DNA of 64,000 nucleotides from Conchocele bisecta. Lineage: Eukaryota > Mollusca > Bivalvia > Lucinida > Thyasiridae. The position numbers and the translations under genes are program-made. Location: NCBI GenBank assembly GCA_029237695.1, contig CM055274.1:19891505-19955504 (forward strand), read 5' to 3'. The notes under the pieces were generated by a model, which made no database searches, was not told the DNA's origin, and saw nothing but the letters and a program-made list of their open reading frames with translations. Below are positions 21,962-33,672 of this stretch, in pieces (position 1 is the stretch's first letter; each line of letters begins with the position of its first letter).

Positions 21962-22424
21962 CAAGGTGGGCGATCACGTGGTTTCCGAACGGCATAACGA
22001 TATGTTTTTTAGATGTGTTTACAGTAGATTTCCTTTAATATCTTGTCAATGGAATGACATATTTTTATGAAATACACCGCAGCAAATGCGGTACATGTTG
22101 CCCTTTATTGTATAGGCGGCTTTAATCTCATAATTATGTCGTTTTGACGAAGAATCGGTTACCGTAAATGTAAATAAAAACTAGAGCACGTGAATGTAAG
22201 AAATAAACAGTACTCGATTCTTTGTGAAATTTATAAGTTATTGTAAAGAAATTTCAGGGCACCCATAAAACACATATGCCATCGTATTTGGTGCGCTACA
22301 TATCATCAAAATCCGTCCGTTTGTTAGGAAGATTTTAATGAAAATCGACTGTAAAATGACGTCACACATTATGTCACGTCGGAAAATCGGGTTCGGAAAC
22401 CACGTGACCATACACCTTGATTAC
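21957..22424. mobile_element. CAAGGTG-family element with 5-bp target duplication
   Basis: The element at 21962-22419 (458 bp) runs from CAAGGTGGGCGATCACGTGG to CCACGTGACCATACACCTTG. ATTAC is repeated at 21957-21961 and 22420-22424. TTTCCGAAC extends the inverted repeat on both sides. The internal part resembles the palindromic element loosely (GAAGAATCGGTTACCGT, a rough relative). This is the best-defined member of the family and the only one with a visible target duplication. Confidence 0.82.
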
Positions 22425-23109
22425 GTAGATGTTGGCTTCGCCCCGGAATGAGTATTTTCTACAGCCATGGTCAAACAGCAACCGCTGTTCGTTTGAACAC
22501 GGCTGTGAGCGGTGTCGAACAACAGCAGTCATGTAACAATATTATGTTCAGCATTGCTGCAATGCGCACTTCTATATAATCGCCATATTAACACTGTAAT
22601 ATCTTAACACACGATGTACGCGCATGATCATACAAAATAACCGAATTTAAATATGCCAGAACTGAACGTTATCGGAGACATAGTTCGTGACATAGTGTCT
22701 AGTCAAAGCAAGGCACATGTGAGCACATCAGTGGGAAATATGAATTATATAGTTAGCAAAACTAGCGTTACTTAGTACGCTAGTTATTATTTTGATAATA
22801 AACTATTTTGTTTTCATATTTACTTTTACTTTCTCAGATCACTCACAGGGGCAAATATATTCAAGAAACCAATACAACTATTCAGTCAAATGTTTTTTTC
22901 CTAACTCAGTATCCCACTTTTCAACCTCAGCTGAGACACAGTACCTTTAATGTGACATTCTCAATAATTTAATAGACTAATAGTAAAGATTGTTAGTTTA
23001 TTTATATTATATTTCCACCCCTATTTTAAGGACCGTTGACTTGACTGATAAGACACACAATCGAACAATCAGTACTGCTTAATTCCTATCATTTATGCTT
23101 TTGTTTAAC
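22425..23109. other. Intronic non-coding stretch
   Basis: No gene. A small hairpin at about 22760-22786 (ACTAGCGT...TACGCTAGT). Confidence 0.5.
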
Positions 23110-23222
23110 TAGCTGGCGGCTCACCAACTTGCCACATCAGTCCGAGTGGAAGCTCAAACATCCGTCCTCCCAGTTGCGACACGGGTGCCTTATTTACTAG
23201 GCCACAGCGACTGATTGATACG
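23110..23222 (-). mobile_element. tRNA-derived SINE head
   Basis: On the minus strand TGGCCTAGTAAATAAGGCA resembles a pol III A box and ATGTTTGAGCTTCCACTC a B box, spaced as in tRNA genes. No clover-leaf acceptor stem closes, so this is a SINE head rather than a tRNA gene. Confidence 0.55.
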
Positions 23223-23317
23223 ACGTTACATATTTCGAATACATTTTGAAACCCAGTCCAACCATCTTTAGATGTACATGTATATATTAATGTTATTTTC
23301 ATACGAACTCTGCTAAA

Positions 23318-23460
23318 ACGGGGGGCCGTTTCACTAAACTTCGTACGACTAAAATGTTCGTAAGTGTAAAATTCTGTAAATTTCACATTAACATTGTTTT
23401 GTTGTAAACAATTATTGGATTAATTTTACATTTATCAAAAACGCAATATTCTGCAGATTT
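23318..23460. mobile_element. Half of a CCGTTTCACTAAAC-family MITE
   Basis: Starts GGGGGGCCGTTTCACTAAAC, then TTCGTACGACTAAAATGTTC. It matches the left half of the elements at 54644, 59006 and 63158 but has no right end. Confidence 0.7.
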
Positions 23461-24089
23461 TGGAAATATTTTGCCGTATGACACCATATTGACTGTGTAG
23501 AATCACAAAAACTTACAATTGTCATACCGCAGATAAAGTTATCGCGTTTTGATTCCTCAGCTTGGCTGGTAATATGAACCCGTTAACATGGCTCGGCTCA
23601 AGATGGCGGCGGGTCAAGGCGGAGTCGAAAACGAAAATCACCTCCGAAACATAGCCATCCATAGGGAGTGGTAATGACATAACTAAGACAACTAATTAAT
23701 TATATTGCATTAATTTGATATTATCTTATGAATTTGTTTTCACATTTGTAAAAACATATTGGAGGATTTTACATGGGGGGTCAGTTAACCCTTTCACCCC
23801 TAAATGTATAACATGGTATGTTCCATGGTAAGTACAGTATCTCTAGTAACTAGTCCAGCCATCAATTGTTTCAACACCTTAACAGTAATGACAAACACTG
23901 ACGATCCTGATCGATATACAGGCTCATCTGGATTTTCAGTGTTTGCAAGAGTTGGCTGTATGGTTTGCAGTGTTGAAGGGGTAATATGGTAAATACAAAC
24001 GTTTGCAAAGCTATTTTAAAGTTGTGGTCCCATCTATTTGGGACACACATTTTCTTTATAAGAATTATTCCACCAATTTTAAACATTAC
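23461..24089. other. Intronic non-coding stretch
   Basis: An imperfect inverted region around 23870-23965. No gene recognised. Confidence 0.45.
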
Positions 24090-24144
24090 GAGTGCATGGG
24101 CGAAAGCTGCGACGCTGGATGGCGACGGTCCTTGTGTCACAGTG
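24090..24144 (+). pseudogene. EGF exon fragment (3' part)
   Basis: GESCDAGWRRSLCHSG followed by the donor G|GTTAGT. Only the last third of the module remains, with no acceptor. It shares the G|GTTAGT donor with the exon at 25330. Confidence 0.6.
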
Positions 24145-24672
24145 GTTAGTATCGCCATTTATTCGGGGAAACAAATAAAAACGTATGGTTTCCCCACAAC
24201 AGTGAGCGTGTAATTCATTAGGGCGAGTATGGCAGTAACTGTAGTAGTCTAATCACAATAACAGTACATTTTGATATTGTTTGTTTTCGGAAACCCCTAT
24301 AGAACATTTGCCCTCATGTTCATTGGGTCGTACAGTCGACATCTCGTACTTATATATACCTGTGTTATACTGGTGTAACAATACATCTTTAACTGTAATG
24401 ATCTTTTTCCAATTCACTGACAGGACAGGGACGTGGCTATTGGTACATTTCACACAGGCAACATGCACTTATAATTATAATGCCATATTAATAATGACGA
24501 AGTCATGATGATGCATCGATCAACTCTGTATATGTTATGGACTATCAATGATAATACCGCTCCATGTAGTACATTAACTACATGAGTATGCGTAGTGTTC
24601 ATGTTTGTGCAAGTCCTACATCAACTCATTTGCTACTGGCCAACTTTGTTCACATAGACTATTCCTTGCCAG
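24145..24672. other. Intron preceding EGF exon, part of duplicated unit
   Basis: About 24280-24670 resembles 27235-27615 and, more weakly, 33250-33541, showing that exons were multiplied with their upstream introns. Confidence 0.6.
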
Positions 24673-24810
24673 CTTGTGACCATGGTACCTATGGCGACGA
24701 CTGCAATTCTACGTGTGGAAACTGTACGGGAAATGCCCCGTGTAATCATATCGATGGTATTTGTACTGATGGCTGCAATGTCGGATGGCGAGGAGACACG
24801 TGTCACGATG
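24673..24810 (+). CDS. EGF-like repeat exon
   Basis: 138 bp, acceptor CTTGCCAG, donor GATG|GTAACG, phase 1 both ends. Encodes CDHGTYGDDCNSTCGNC, NAPCNHIDGICTDGC and GWRGDTCHDG. Closest relative is the exon at 27616 (and its left-arm copy); even the intronic sequence downstream matches. Intact. Confidence 0.85.
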
Positions 24811-25329
24811 GTAACGCAGTTCTTATTTTATTCTAGATTCTAGGCTGTATACCTAAAAGTATTTTCGTTGAAGCATTTGCATGTAGTTATTTCTAGCCGT
24901 ATGTCCACATTTATCTATGTTGGAGAGTATGTTCACACCTCAATGGAGTAGTGGAAAAACACTATGAGAGAGGAAGCCTACTGATCGTGTCAATTCCACT
25001 AATCTCAATATTACCAATAACAGTAATGTAATTCAATTTCCGTGTTTATTTTGGTATTCCTTCTATGCATACATGTGCATACATCAATTGTGACATGTGC
25101 ATACATCAATTGTGACATGCTCCCTGCTTGAAGTCTATGTTATATATCTGAATTCACATGTATGTGGTTTCAAAATGAAGCCTGGTGATAAAAGCATCTT
25201 CCCATTGGTAAATAGGTAAATAAATTATATAAATGTCATACCCGTAATACATCCATTTAGCTAATAATGTATCATTTAAAATACGCCGGCATATGTTTTA
25301 CACTGTACACGTACCATATATTCAAATAG

Positions 25330-25467
25330 AGTGTTTGAATTACACGTATGGGGAGGAGTGCAAGAACACATGCGGGCACTGTGCTGCGAATGGAAGTTGT
25401 GACCATGTTAGTGGAAGATGTGGCCAAGGTTGCGGCGCTGGATGGCGAGGGCAATTGTGTCAAAGTG
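25330..25467 (+). CDS. EGF-like repeat exon
   Basis: 138 bp, acceptor TTCAAATAG, donor AGTG|GTTAGT, phase 1 both ends. Encodes CLNYTYGEECKNTCGHC, NGSCDHVSGRCGQGC and GWRGQLCQSG. Intact module with two NxT/NxS sites. Same donor type as the fragment at 24090. Confidence 0.82.
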
Positions 25468-25597
25468 GTTAGTATATCTATGCCGGTGGCATGGGAGATC
25501 TCGCTATACAGTATTACCATAAGTGTAAATAACATTCTGTGGCGGATTTCAGGAACTGTAGCTATTGACTGTACATGTGCAGATGCGGTTAATATCG

Positions 25598-26310
25598 TTT
25601 TAGTTAATTCTTGGATTTACCGCGTTAACTCTGATCAAAGGATTGCTTCAATTCGTGGAAAGTTGAATCACCTGAACAATTTTCACACACACGAGCCACC
25701 ATTAACACGAAATTGACCATTGTCAGCTTCGAAATTAGCTATTTTGTTACGTCGAACAGTTTGTAAGAGTTTCTCCAACATGTAATATCTTCAATACTTG
25801 CAGACTTGAATCACCTGAACAGTTGTCACCATCATTAACACGACCTTGACTTTTGTCTCTTATATATCATTTTAGTTAATTCTTGGATTTACCGCGTTAA
25901 CTATGATCAAAGGATTGCTTCAATTCGTGGAAAGTTGAATCACCTGAAATATTTTCACACGCACGAGCCACCATTAACACGACATTGACCATTGTCAGCT
26001 TCGAAATTAGCTATTTTGTTACGTCGAACAGTTTGTAAGAGTTTCTCCAACATGTAATATCTTCAATACTTGCAGACTTGAATCACCTGAACAGTTGTCA
26101 CCATCATTAACACGACTTTGACTTTTGTCACCTTCTAAATTTCGTTGAAACACTTAGCGACTTTGTTAAGTCGAAAAGTTTGTAAGAGTTTTTCCCACAT
26201 GTAATAATTTCAATATTGCGAGAAAGAATGATTCAATACTTGGACTCTTGAATCACCTGAACATTTGTCACCATTAACTTGACATTGACCTTTTTTCACC
26301 GTCCAAATGT
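25598..26310. repeat. Intronic tandem repeat, unit about 272 bp
   Basis: 25598-25869 repeats at 25870-26141 with few changes; a partial, more diverged third unit follows. The unit has inner sub-repeats around TTGAATCACCTGAACA and TTTGTAAGAGTTT. No coding capacity. Confidence 0.8.
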
Positions 26311-27079
26311 CGCTGAAACACTAATACATTTGTACAGTCAAGTATGTCAAGGGAGCATATCCATGTTTTACAAACATAATGTCTAGTTATTTGTTTATAT
26401 GCACGAACACTGTCACACCAATATCTCGATTGTGTCCATGACACACTAAGGATTATTATGAAAATCATAATGAACATTGTTTCAAATTCCTCACATTTTC
26501 ATGAAGAACAGTCACTGGACCTAGGCCAGATCTATTTAGCAACGCGTGCAACTACATATAAAGTACAGCGTTACTTACGAATAAGTCTGTTTCAATATAA
26601 CCACTTTCTGTGTTACGTATACCTTTGCGTATAACCCGAAACGTTCAGAGATGAGGATGTGCAAGTATACATTTTCCGATTGCAGACAACTAGACCTGGC
26701 TGTACATGTATCACGGAGAATTTAATTTCAGACGACAGAAACAAACAATCTTACCTTACATTATGCCGTTAGTATTGCGACAGAATTCCTTATTTCCGCC
26801 AAATACGAACATCTATGCACTGAATGACATAGTTGCGACGTTTTATGTCGTGTAATTTAAAGGTTTCTCGCGTATATAGGGTACGTTTTCCCATTTTGCT
26901 GAGATTACGAACCCAACTCCAAAATCCAAACGGGCGACTCTTATGATACACATTTGCTATCATACTGATTGAACAGCATATGTGTAGGTAGTTTGTCGTA
27001 CGGCAAATTTGCAGTTACTGTAGCAATGTCGTTTTATTGACAATATCATCGAAACTTATTCGGGTAATTCTGTCTCTGA
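26311..27079. other. Non-coding stretch up to right arm
   Basis: No gene recognised. The left arm has no counterpart, because its contig ends at the gap. Confidence 0.5.
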
Positions 27080-27615
27080 TCACATTATATAATTATGTTC
27101 TGCTATAGCGTCGGCTTTCGCACTCAATGATTCACATGCACGAACTAAACACATCTGCTTGTCATATAGCCTGGCAGTATTTAGGTTTTACAACAATATC
27201 ATGTGTCGACATAGTATCATTTATCACAGGGATAGATCAGGACATTTGCCTTCAGGTTCATTGGTTCGTACAGTCAACACCTCGAACTTATATATAACTG
27301 TTTTATTCTGGTGTAACAATACCGGTTTAACGTCAATGCTTATTTCCAAGTCTCTGACCGCTCTGTGTTGTGGTTATTGGTATCGGGCGGCATGCACTTA
27401 ATACCATATCAATCATGATGAAGTCATGATGATGCATCGATCAGCTCTGTATACGGGATATCAGTGGCATTACGGCTGCATGTAGTACATACGTACATGA
27501 TTATGCCTAGTGTCGGCGATGCTCATGTTTGTGCAAGTCATACCTTTAACCTTCGTTGACACATACACTCATTTGTCACTGGCAAACTTTGTTCAAATCA
27601 ACCGTTCCTTGTCAG

Positions 27616-27753
27616 CTTGTGACCATGGCACCTATGGCGACGACTGTAATTCTCCATGTGGAAACTGTGCGAGAAATGATCCGTGTAATCATATCGATGG
27701 TGTTTGTGCTGATGGCTGCACTGCTGGATGGCGAGGAGACACGTGTCACGATG
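27616..27753 (+). CDS. EGF-like repeat exon, right copy
   Basis: 138 bp, acceptor CTTGTCAG, donor GATG|GTAACG, phase 1 both ends. CDHGTYGDDCNSPCGNC, NDPCNHIDGVCADGC and GWRGDTCHDG. It follows the exons at 24673 and 25330 on the same strand, as expected for one multi-EGF gene. Confidence 0.85.
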
Positions 27754-28683
27754 GTAACGCAGTTCTTATTGTACTCTAGATTCTAGACTCTATACGTAAA
27801 AGTATGTTCGTTGATGTATTTGCATGTAATATTATTTCTAGCCGTATGCTCACATTTATATATGTTGTAGAGTATGTTCACAACTCAAGGGACTAGTGGC
27901 AGAACAAGATGAGAGAGTTAGCCCAGTAATCGTGTCAATTCCACTAACCCCTTGAACAATACCAACAACATTTATATATTCAGGTTCCGTATTTATTTTG
28001 GTATTCCAATTATGCATATATGTGTGCACATATCAATTGTGGCATGCTCCCTGCTTGAAGTCTATTTTATATCGCTAAATTCACATCTATGTGGTTTTAA
28101 AATACAGCCTGGTAGTACAAGGTTCTTCCCACTGGCGTATGCGTAATGTTATCCCTATCATGTACGGAATGCATGCATGACGTCGGTATACGTTTTAGTT
28201 TTTCATGATAACGTCATATCCTGGCAGTTACTATGGTAGAGTAAACAATGTCCATTGTTTGATCAGCTGTTTTGTTTCACGGAAAAGGTATTCAATTGTT
28301 TTGATGTAATTTGGGTATGCTGAGGGAATTGGTTAGTTTTAATTTAAAGAGGGAGTTTTTTGCATTATATTCAATAGGTCTGTTGTCATTTATAGTAGAT
28401 TATTTAGAGTTTTATGGTGAATTGCTTTTGACAGGTCGGATTGTTTAAATTTAAACAATTGATTCCAGAATTGCGGATTCTGTACATTTTGTGCCTCTAA
28501 TTTATATCACTGCGAATGTGCAGCATCCGGGTCTTTTTTGGTATTGATTGTTTGACATTATTATTGATAAAATAGTTTAGTTTCCACTAATTCAGTGAAG
28601 CAATAACAGTCTGATGGTAAGGCGGTGTGGTATTCCATGTAGACGACCCGACACGCTACCTCAATCGCGGTCGTCACAATATT
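27754..28683. other. Intron, partly missing from left arm
   Basis: The part before about 27985 is in both arms; from there the left arm is deleted. 27980-28060 also matches about 25040-25130, so the sequence is ancestral and the left arm lost it. Confidence 0.6.
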
Positions 28684-28732
28684 ATGTGGCGAATGTTGCG
28701 GCGCTGGATGGTGAGGAAGATGTGTCACAGTG
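28684..28732 (+). pseudogene. EGF exon fragment
   Basis: CGECCGAGW, then a stop and GRC, before AGTG|GTTACA. A decayed 3' third of an EGF exon, inside the stretch absent from the left arm. Confidence 0.5.
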
Positions 28733-29321
28733 GTTACATGTAGTACTGCTACACCGGTGGCATGGCAAATGTTGACATTAACTATACATCACGACTTTCT
28801 ATTACATTAGAAAAGTGTTATCGTGAACTGCTGCAACTTTTGCATCGCTATGGATGGTACATGTGCAGGTGCGGCTATTACATTTAATGTTCCGCATTCA
28901 ATCGGATCAATGCACACATGAAGAGACAAAAATGACAACATGGTCATGCCATGACAAATGTCACTGCGTGTTACTAGAGATGCATGCAGAAAACAGGTTT
29001 GGTGACCAGTACAGCTGCGTATGCAATGATTTGCCTATGCATAGTCTAGTTTCTTATGAAATCAGTAAACTCGTTTAATGAATATCATATTGAATCATCA
29101 CTCATGTCAGATCCTCTATTTATTTGGTCTTGTTAGCGCGTATGTGGATATATATTCCTAGATAAATATGGTGATCACACGGGGCACATGTTCCAGATAG
29201 GTCCAGACAATGATTAGATGTAATTAAAATTATCAACGGATTTCGCCGTATCTGCAAACAGATAATTGTTAGTATAATACTTGACAATGTACAATACTCG
29301 ACAAAATGTAATGACACTATA
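28733..29321. other. Non-coding stretch
   Basis: No gene recognised. The left-arm match resumes at about 29075. Confidence 0.5.
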
Positions 29322-29494
29322 CTAATGATTCCAGAACTTTTTTTTGAGATCGAAGCTGAGAGTATCCAGGATGTTTCCATTCTTTACAGCGATATCCTCA
29401 TACCTGGCAATTGGAGGATACCTGCCAACTTCCTCATTATGTTCATACATGTATGCGTCAATGCTTTTGATTTTGTCAGGTTCATATGACATTG
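29322..29494 (-). CDS. Unassigned conserved open segment, right copy
   Basis: Mirror of 17634-17806, with Met for Ile near the start (MSYEPDKIKSIDAYMYEHNE). The frame is kept open in both copies. No family recognised. Confidence 0.3.
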
Positions 29495-29592
29495 CTATGT
29501 TAAAATATTTTCAAGACATAACACACGTGATGTATGCCACTCACGTTATTCAATGACTGTGAATCATCAGGAGCGAGGAGTTTTGTGGTGCG

Positions 29593-30137
29593 TTATATTA
29601 ATGAGATATTAATAGAAATGTAGCATTTGAAGGTACGTGTAACTGTTACCATTAACATATCCATCATTTCATGTGTTTTGACAATGTCGGAAATCATTGC
29701 ATTTGCTGCCATATCAAGAGTGCTAGCTGCAGCATACATAATAGTATAATCAGCTAGCATTATAATAGTTGAGAATAAGTTAAACACACTGCCACTGAAA
29801 GTGTTTAAGAATAATACTAGTGGTCCACTATGAGAACACCAGCATATGTATCATAACGAGCAGAAAAATAGATAACAAGATAAGTATAAACAGGGGATCT
29901 TCCAGAAGTTATGATTTAATACGACATTTATTAAACGAGTTTACTGATTTCAACCAGTTTAATACATATCATATTACATCAACACCAATGTTAGATTATA
30001 TTTATTTGCATACTCACATTATATATAAGCTGCACTGGTCATCTACATGTATCATGTTTTCTACAACGACCTGATTTGCATATTTATTACACGAGTATAT
30101 TATTATTTTTATTACACTGCGAAAACCCATGTTATGC
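29593..30137 (-). pseudogene. Degraded RT fragments, right copy (part)
   Basis: Mirror of 16990-17535. Includes LADYTIMYAAASTLDMAANA and, near 30030-30060, the VDDQCSLY-like remnant. Separated from its other half at 31435 by the L1-like insertion. Confidence 0.5.
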
Positions 30138-30152
30138 AATACTCTGGCACTA

Positions 30153-31133
30153 AATATAGCGGAAGAAAATAAGTTTTTAAATAATGTTTTAAAATCCTGG
30201 TCACATATTAACTATTCCTCCAGAAATGACACAGTATCAAAAGAAATACTTTGGAATAATTCCAATTTAAAGCATCAAAACAAAACAATCTTTTTCAAAG
30301 ATTGGTACAATAAAGGCATTAAATATGTTGAACATCTATATGACTACAGAGTAAGGAATTTTCTACGATTTACTGATTTTACAGCAATATTCAATATACG
30401 TCAGGACGATTTTATAAAATATCAAAGTATTGTGAACAGCATAAGTCCATTATGGGCCGAGAAAATAAAAACAGAAAGCATCAACACAACTCCACAATCT
30501 ACGTCGCTTATATCGAGAGTACAAGACAGCAATTATGTGAACAAATTACTATATACAAGACAAACACACAAACAAAATATGGAAGAAAAAAAATCTGAAC
30601 AAAAATGGACAAATTAATTTTCTGATGATAATTTATACTGGCAACAAATTTACACATTAGCTTTCGATTGTACAATAGACTCAACATTACGCAATTTCCA
30701 GTATAGATATTTAATGCGTATCATTGGGACAAATAAACTACTCTATCGTTGTAATATAGTAAATAGCAGTCTATGTGATTTTTGCTCTATGTATGTTGAG
30801 AGCATAAAACACATGTTCTGGGAATGTATGCATGTGCAACAATTTTGGTCACAGCTTCGAAATTATCTAAATGAAAATGACTTAACATTTGAAATAAATT
30901 TTCGAAGTATTTCTCTAGGAATAACAAATAAGGCACTGATGGTAAAACAATTTAATTTTATAATTTTGTTAGCAAAATACTATATTTTCAAATGTAAATA
31001 TGAAAAGCATGATATTACTTTCGAATCTTTTGTAAGTTACTTGAAAAATAGAATACATATAGAAGAAGAAATAGCGACAATGAAAGACAAAAGAGAACAG
31101 CATATTATTAAGTGGGGCAGATTTAATATATAA
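30153..31133 (+). pseudogene. LINE ORF2 C-terminal part with zinc-binding motif
   Basis: One continuous frame broken by a single TAA at 30615-30617. Upstream: FFKDWYNKGIKYVEHLYDYR. Downstream: NFQYRYLMRIIGTNKLLYRC, then SSLCDFCSMYVESIKHMFWE and CMHVQQFW, the CxxC...H...C pattern of the zinc-binding region after the RT in L1/Tx1-type LINEs. It ends at TAA 31131-31133. The near-open frame over 327 codons points to a recent insertion. The RT itself lies in the truncated 5' part. Confidence 0.8.
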
Positions 31134-31419
31134 AGTTCTTATAGGCACCGCACGAAAAATCAAGCACAACATATCTCTATATTAAATATAAACTACACAA
31201 CTACACAGGTCCAGCAGGTGTGAACACAGAGAAAGAAACACTTACATTCTTCCTTCTTGTTCATGCTCTGTATATCTTAACTACTTTACTCTCCCATACA
31301 TTTCACTTTTTAATATAGTATGTAATCATTGTATTTCATTTAGCTATATTCTCTTGTAAACTTTATAAAATGTACATGTTGTATTTAAAAGTGGAAATAA
31401 ACCATTTAATAACCAAAAA
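30153..31419 (+). mobile_element. 5'-truncated L1/Tx1-like LINE, right arm only
   Basis: 1267 bp between perfect 15-bp duplications, ending AAATAAACCATTTAATAACC then A6. Only the 3' end of the element is present, typical of target-primed reverse transcription. It is inserted in an older RT fragment. Absent from the left arm, so it entered after the two copies separated, or is polymorphic between haplotypes. Confidence 0.9.
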
Positions 31420-31434
31420 AATACTCTGGCACTA

Positions 31435-31868
31435 TAACTCGCTGTTTGCATCGTTGAAGGCGATTGGTATACTAGTTTAACAGAGAACAAGTTGTTCCCG
31501 CCACTTCATTCTTCAGTAGTATAATACATTGCGAAAAGCATTAGACATTTCACGGAGCATAGCACGGACTTTGTTACCGTTATCAATGACGTTACATAAT
31601 TTGCTATCTTGTATATGAGCAAGTTGGTTCGATGTAGATTCATTCAGGACACAATCAGATTGGTAAGAATAGTTGTTGCCGATGAGAAGGTAGGAACGAT
31701 GACTATGATGTAGTTTTTCCATGGTACGCATACATGCATATATTGTGCGCTGAAGATAATTTGTGAGATACAATTTAATGAAAAGTATTTATATTGTCTG
31801 AAGCCAGTTCCATCAACATGAATAATAGCACAGTTACATTCCAAATGCAATTTCAAACGTTCACTAGT
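31435..31868 (-). pseudogene. Degraded RT fragment, right copy (part)
   Basis: Mirror of 16542-16965: CVLNESTSNQL and NGNKVRAMLREMSNAF. See 16542. Confidence 0.58.
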
Positions 31869-32262
31869 CAAGGTGTATGATCACGTGGTACTAACAACAA
31901 CAACAAGTACCGATTCAAAGTACGTATTATTTTATAGTGTCGTTATTACCTAACGGATTTTGATGACATATGGCGCATCAAACGGGTCTTGTTAAGCTGC
32001 ATTTGGTGGTCTCTGTATTTTCGCCCATACTTCTGTTGCTTTTGCGAAGAATCGATTTCCCTGTCTCTGACACGGAAATCGATTCTTTGCAAAAACTAAA
32101 TAAGTCTGTTTCAAACGCCCTAGACCACCAAATGCAGCTTATGAATACGCGTTTGCTGCGCCATATTTCATCAAAATCCGTTGCATATTAAGGAAAATAT
32201 CAAATACTTACTTTGGAGTGGGCGACGTTGTTGTTGTCGTGACCACGTGGTCATGCACCTTG
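31869..32262. mobile_element. CAAGGTG-family foldback element, right copy
   Basis: Mirror of 16148-16541, 394 bp, both ends present (CAAGGTGTATGATCACGTGG ... CACCTTG). Confidence 0.82.
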
Positions 32263-33541
32263 ATATTGTCGTCAGTATGCATTAATCGTGATGATATAAT
32301 GTACTTATATACTTACCATAGATTGTGTCCAATAATGCAATACTAGTGATTTGTGTGGCAAGCATATCGAACATCTTCCTTCAAATTCGTCACCATTTTA
32401 AGTCACTAAATAGTCTTGGCCAGTTACATATAGCAGGGCGCATACATTCACAGGATATTTGCTGGTTTTAACATATTCTCCGTTCCAAAATATGCTGAGG
32501 GATTTTGTTGTCAGAGAAATATACATTACAAATACAATAGAAGACATATGATGTAACTGGAGTTCGCACGGTATCATGGATTCTTAGAAAGAAACATGAA
32601 CATGTCTGTGTAGTATCGGTAGACGACCGAACCATGATACCGTTGAGCGAAGATAACAGTGTTTGCGACGTCTAGATATCGTATGTTACAGCTTATTGCT
32701 CACACATGCCACGTCCATGACTCACTTGCTATCGCTTGGTGACTTGTTATCAAACTAATACCTTTGACTTAGAATATACCACAAACTTCGTATGTACACA
32801 CGATAGCATAACATGTATAGATTATGGTTAATAAACCAGTATATTCAGCATGTGTTACATTAGTAAATAGCACAAACATGTTAGTAGTAGTTACATGCAT
32901 GTGACATTATATATTAAATTGGAGAATGAGATGACGCAGCGAGGAATTTGTTTATTTCTCTGTATGACTGATGTGGTGTAAGGTATATTTTAAATTCTAA
33001 AAACGACAAAGGTATGCATGTTTCTGATAAAGGTATGCATGTTTATACGTATAAATGTATCTCGAGAATTATTGCTTATTGACTATATGCATTGTACACA
33101 TTCTTGAACGACTATTTATTGTCGAAATAATGCATATGTGACTGGTTCAATGCCATTGTTTTCTCTACATCGACAATGTATTGTATCACAAATACATTTG
33201 CATTTATTTAATTTATATTTTTCTGTTATTTTGCATTAGTAATAAGGTCCATGACGGCTCATACTGCGCCGTGCAGTCCATACCTCGTATATATAGCATT
33301 TGAATACAAGTGTAATAGAACATATTTAATGTTAATATTCCATTATCAATACGGTAACTGGCTATTGGCATCAGTATATATTTACGTGATGTCATATCAA
33401 ACGTGATGAAGTCAACAATGATGCATTGGTTCTGTAGATGTTCTCTAGCATGCATTACAAACTTTCAACAGTATGATCAGTGCCATTGTTTTGTCATTTG
33501 ATACTGAGCCAAGTTTGTTTACGTCGACATTTCCTTCTCAG
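32263..33541. other. Non-coding stretch
   Basis: Mirror of 14866-16147. The last 300 bp are a diverged version of the intron before the EGF exons at 24673 and 27616. Confidence 0.5.
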
Positions 33542-33672
33542 TTTGTGACCGTAGTACATATGGCGAATACTGCAGTTATACGCGTGGTAATTGTGCGAGA
33601 AAGGGCACGTGTAGTCATATCGATGGTAGTTGTGCTGCACCGCCGGATGGCGAGGCGACGCATATGGCATTG
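33542..33672 (+). pseudogene. Degenerate EGF-like exon, right copy
   Basis: Mirror of 14740-14865, TTCTCAG acceptor. CDRSTYGEYCSYTRGNC and GTCSHIDGSC; then the frame drifts and stops. One Cys is replaced by Arg. Same strand as the intact exons. Confidence 0.6.

Larger units (their letters stand above)
30138..31434. repeat. 15-bp target duplications around L1-like insert
   Basis: AATACTCTGGCACTA at 30138-30152 and 31420-31434. The left arm has a single copy (around 16966-16980, inverted) with no insert. Confidence 0.95.

Noticed and set aside
23110..23222. tRNA gene on the minus strand
   Set aside because: Pol III boxes are present but acceptor and anticodon stems do not close; a SINE head fits better.
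25598..26310. CRISPR-like array
   Set aside because: Units are long, contiguous and without unique spacers, in a eukaryotic intron; no cas genes.
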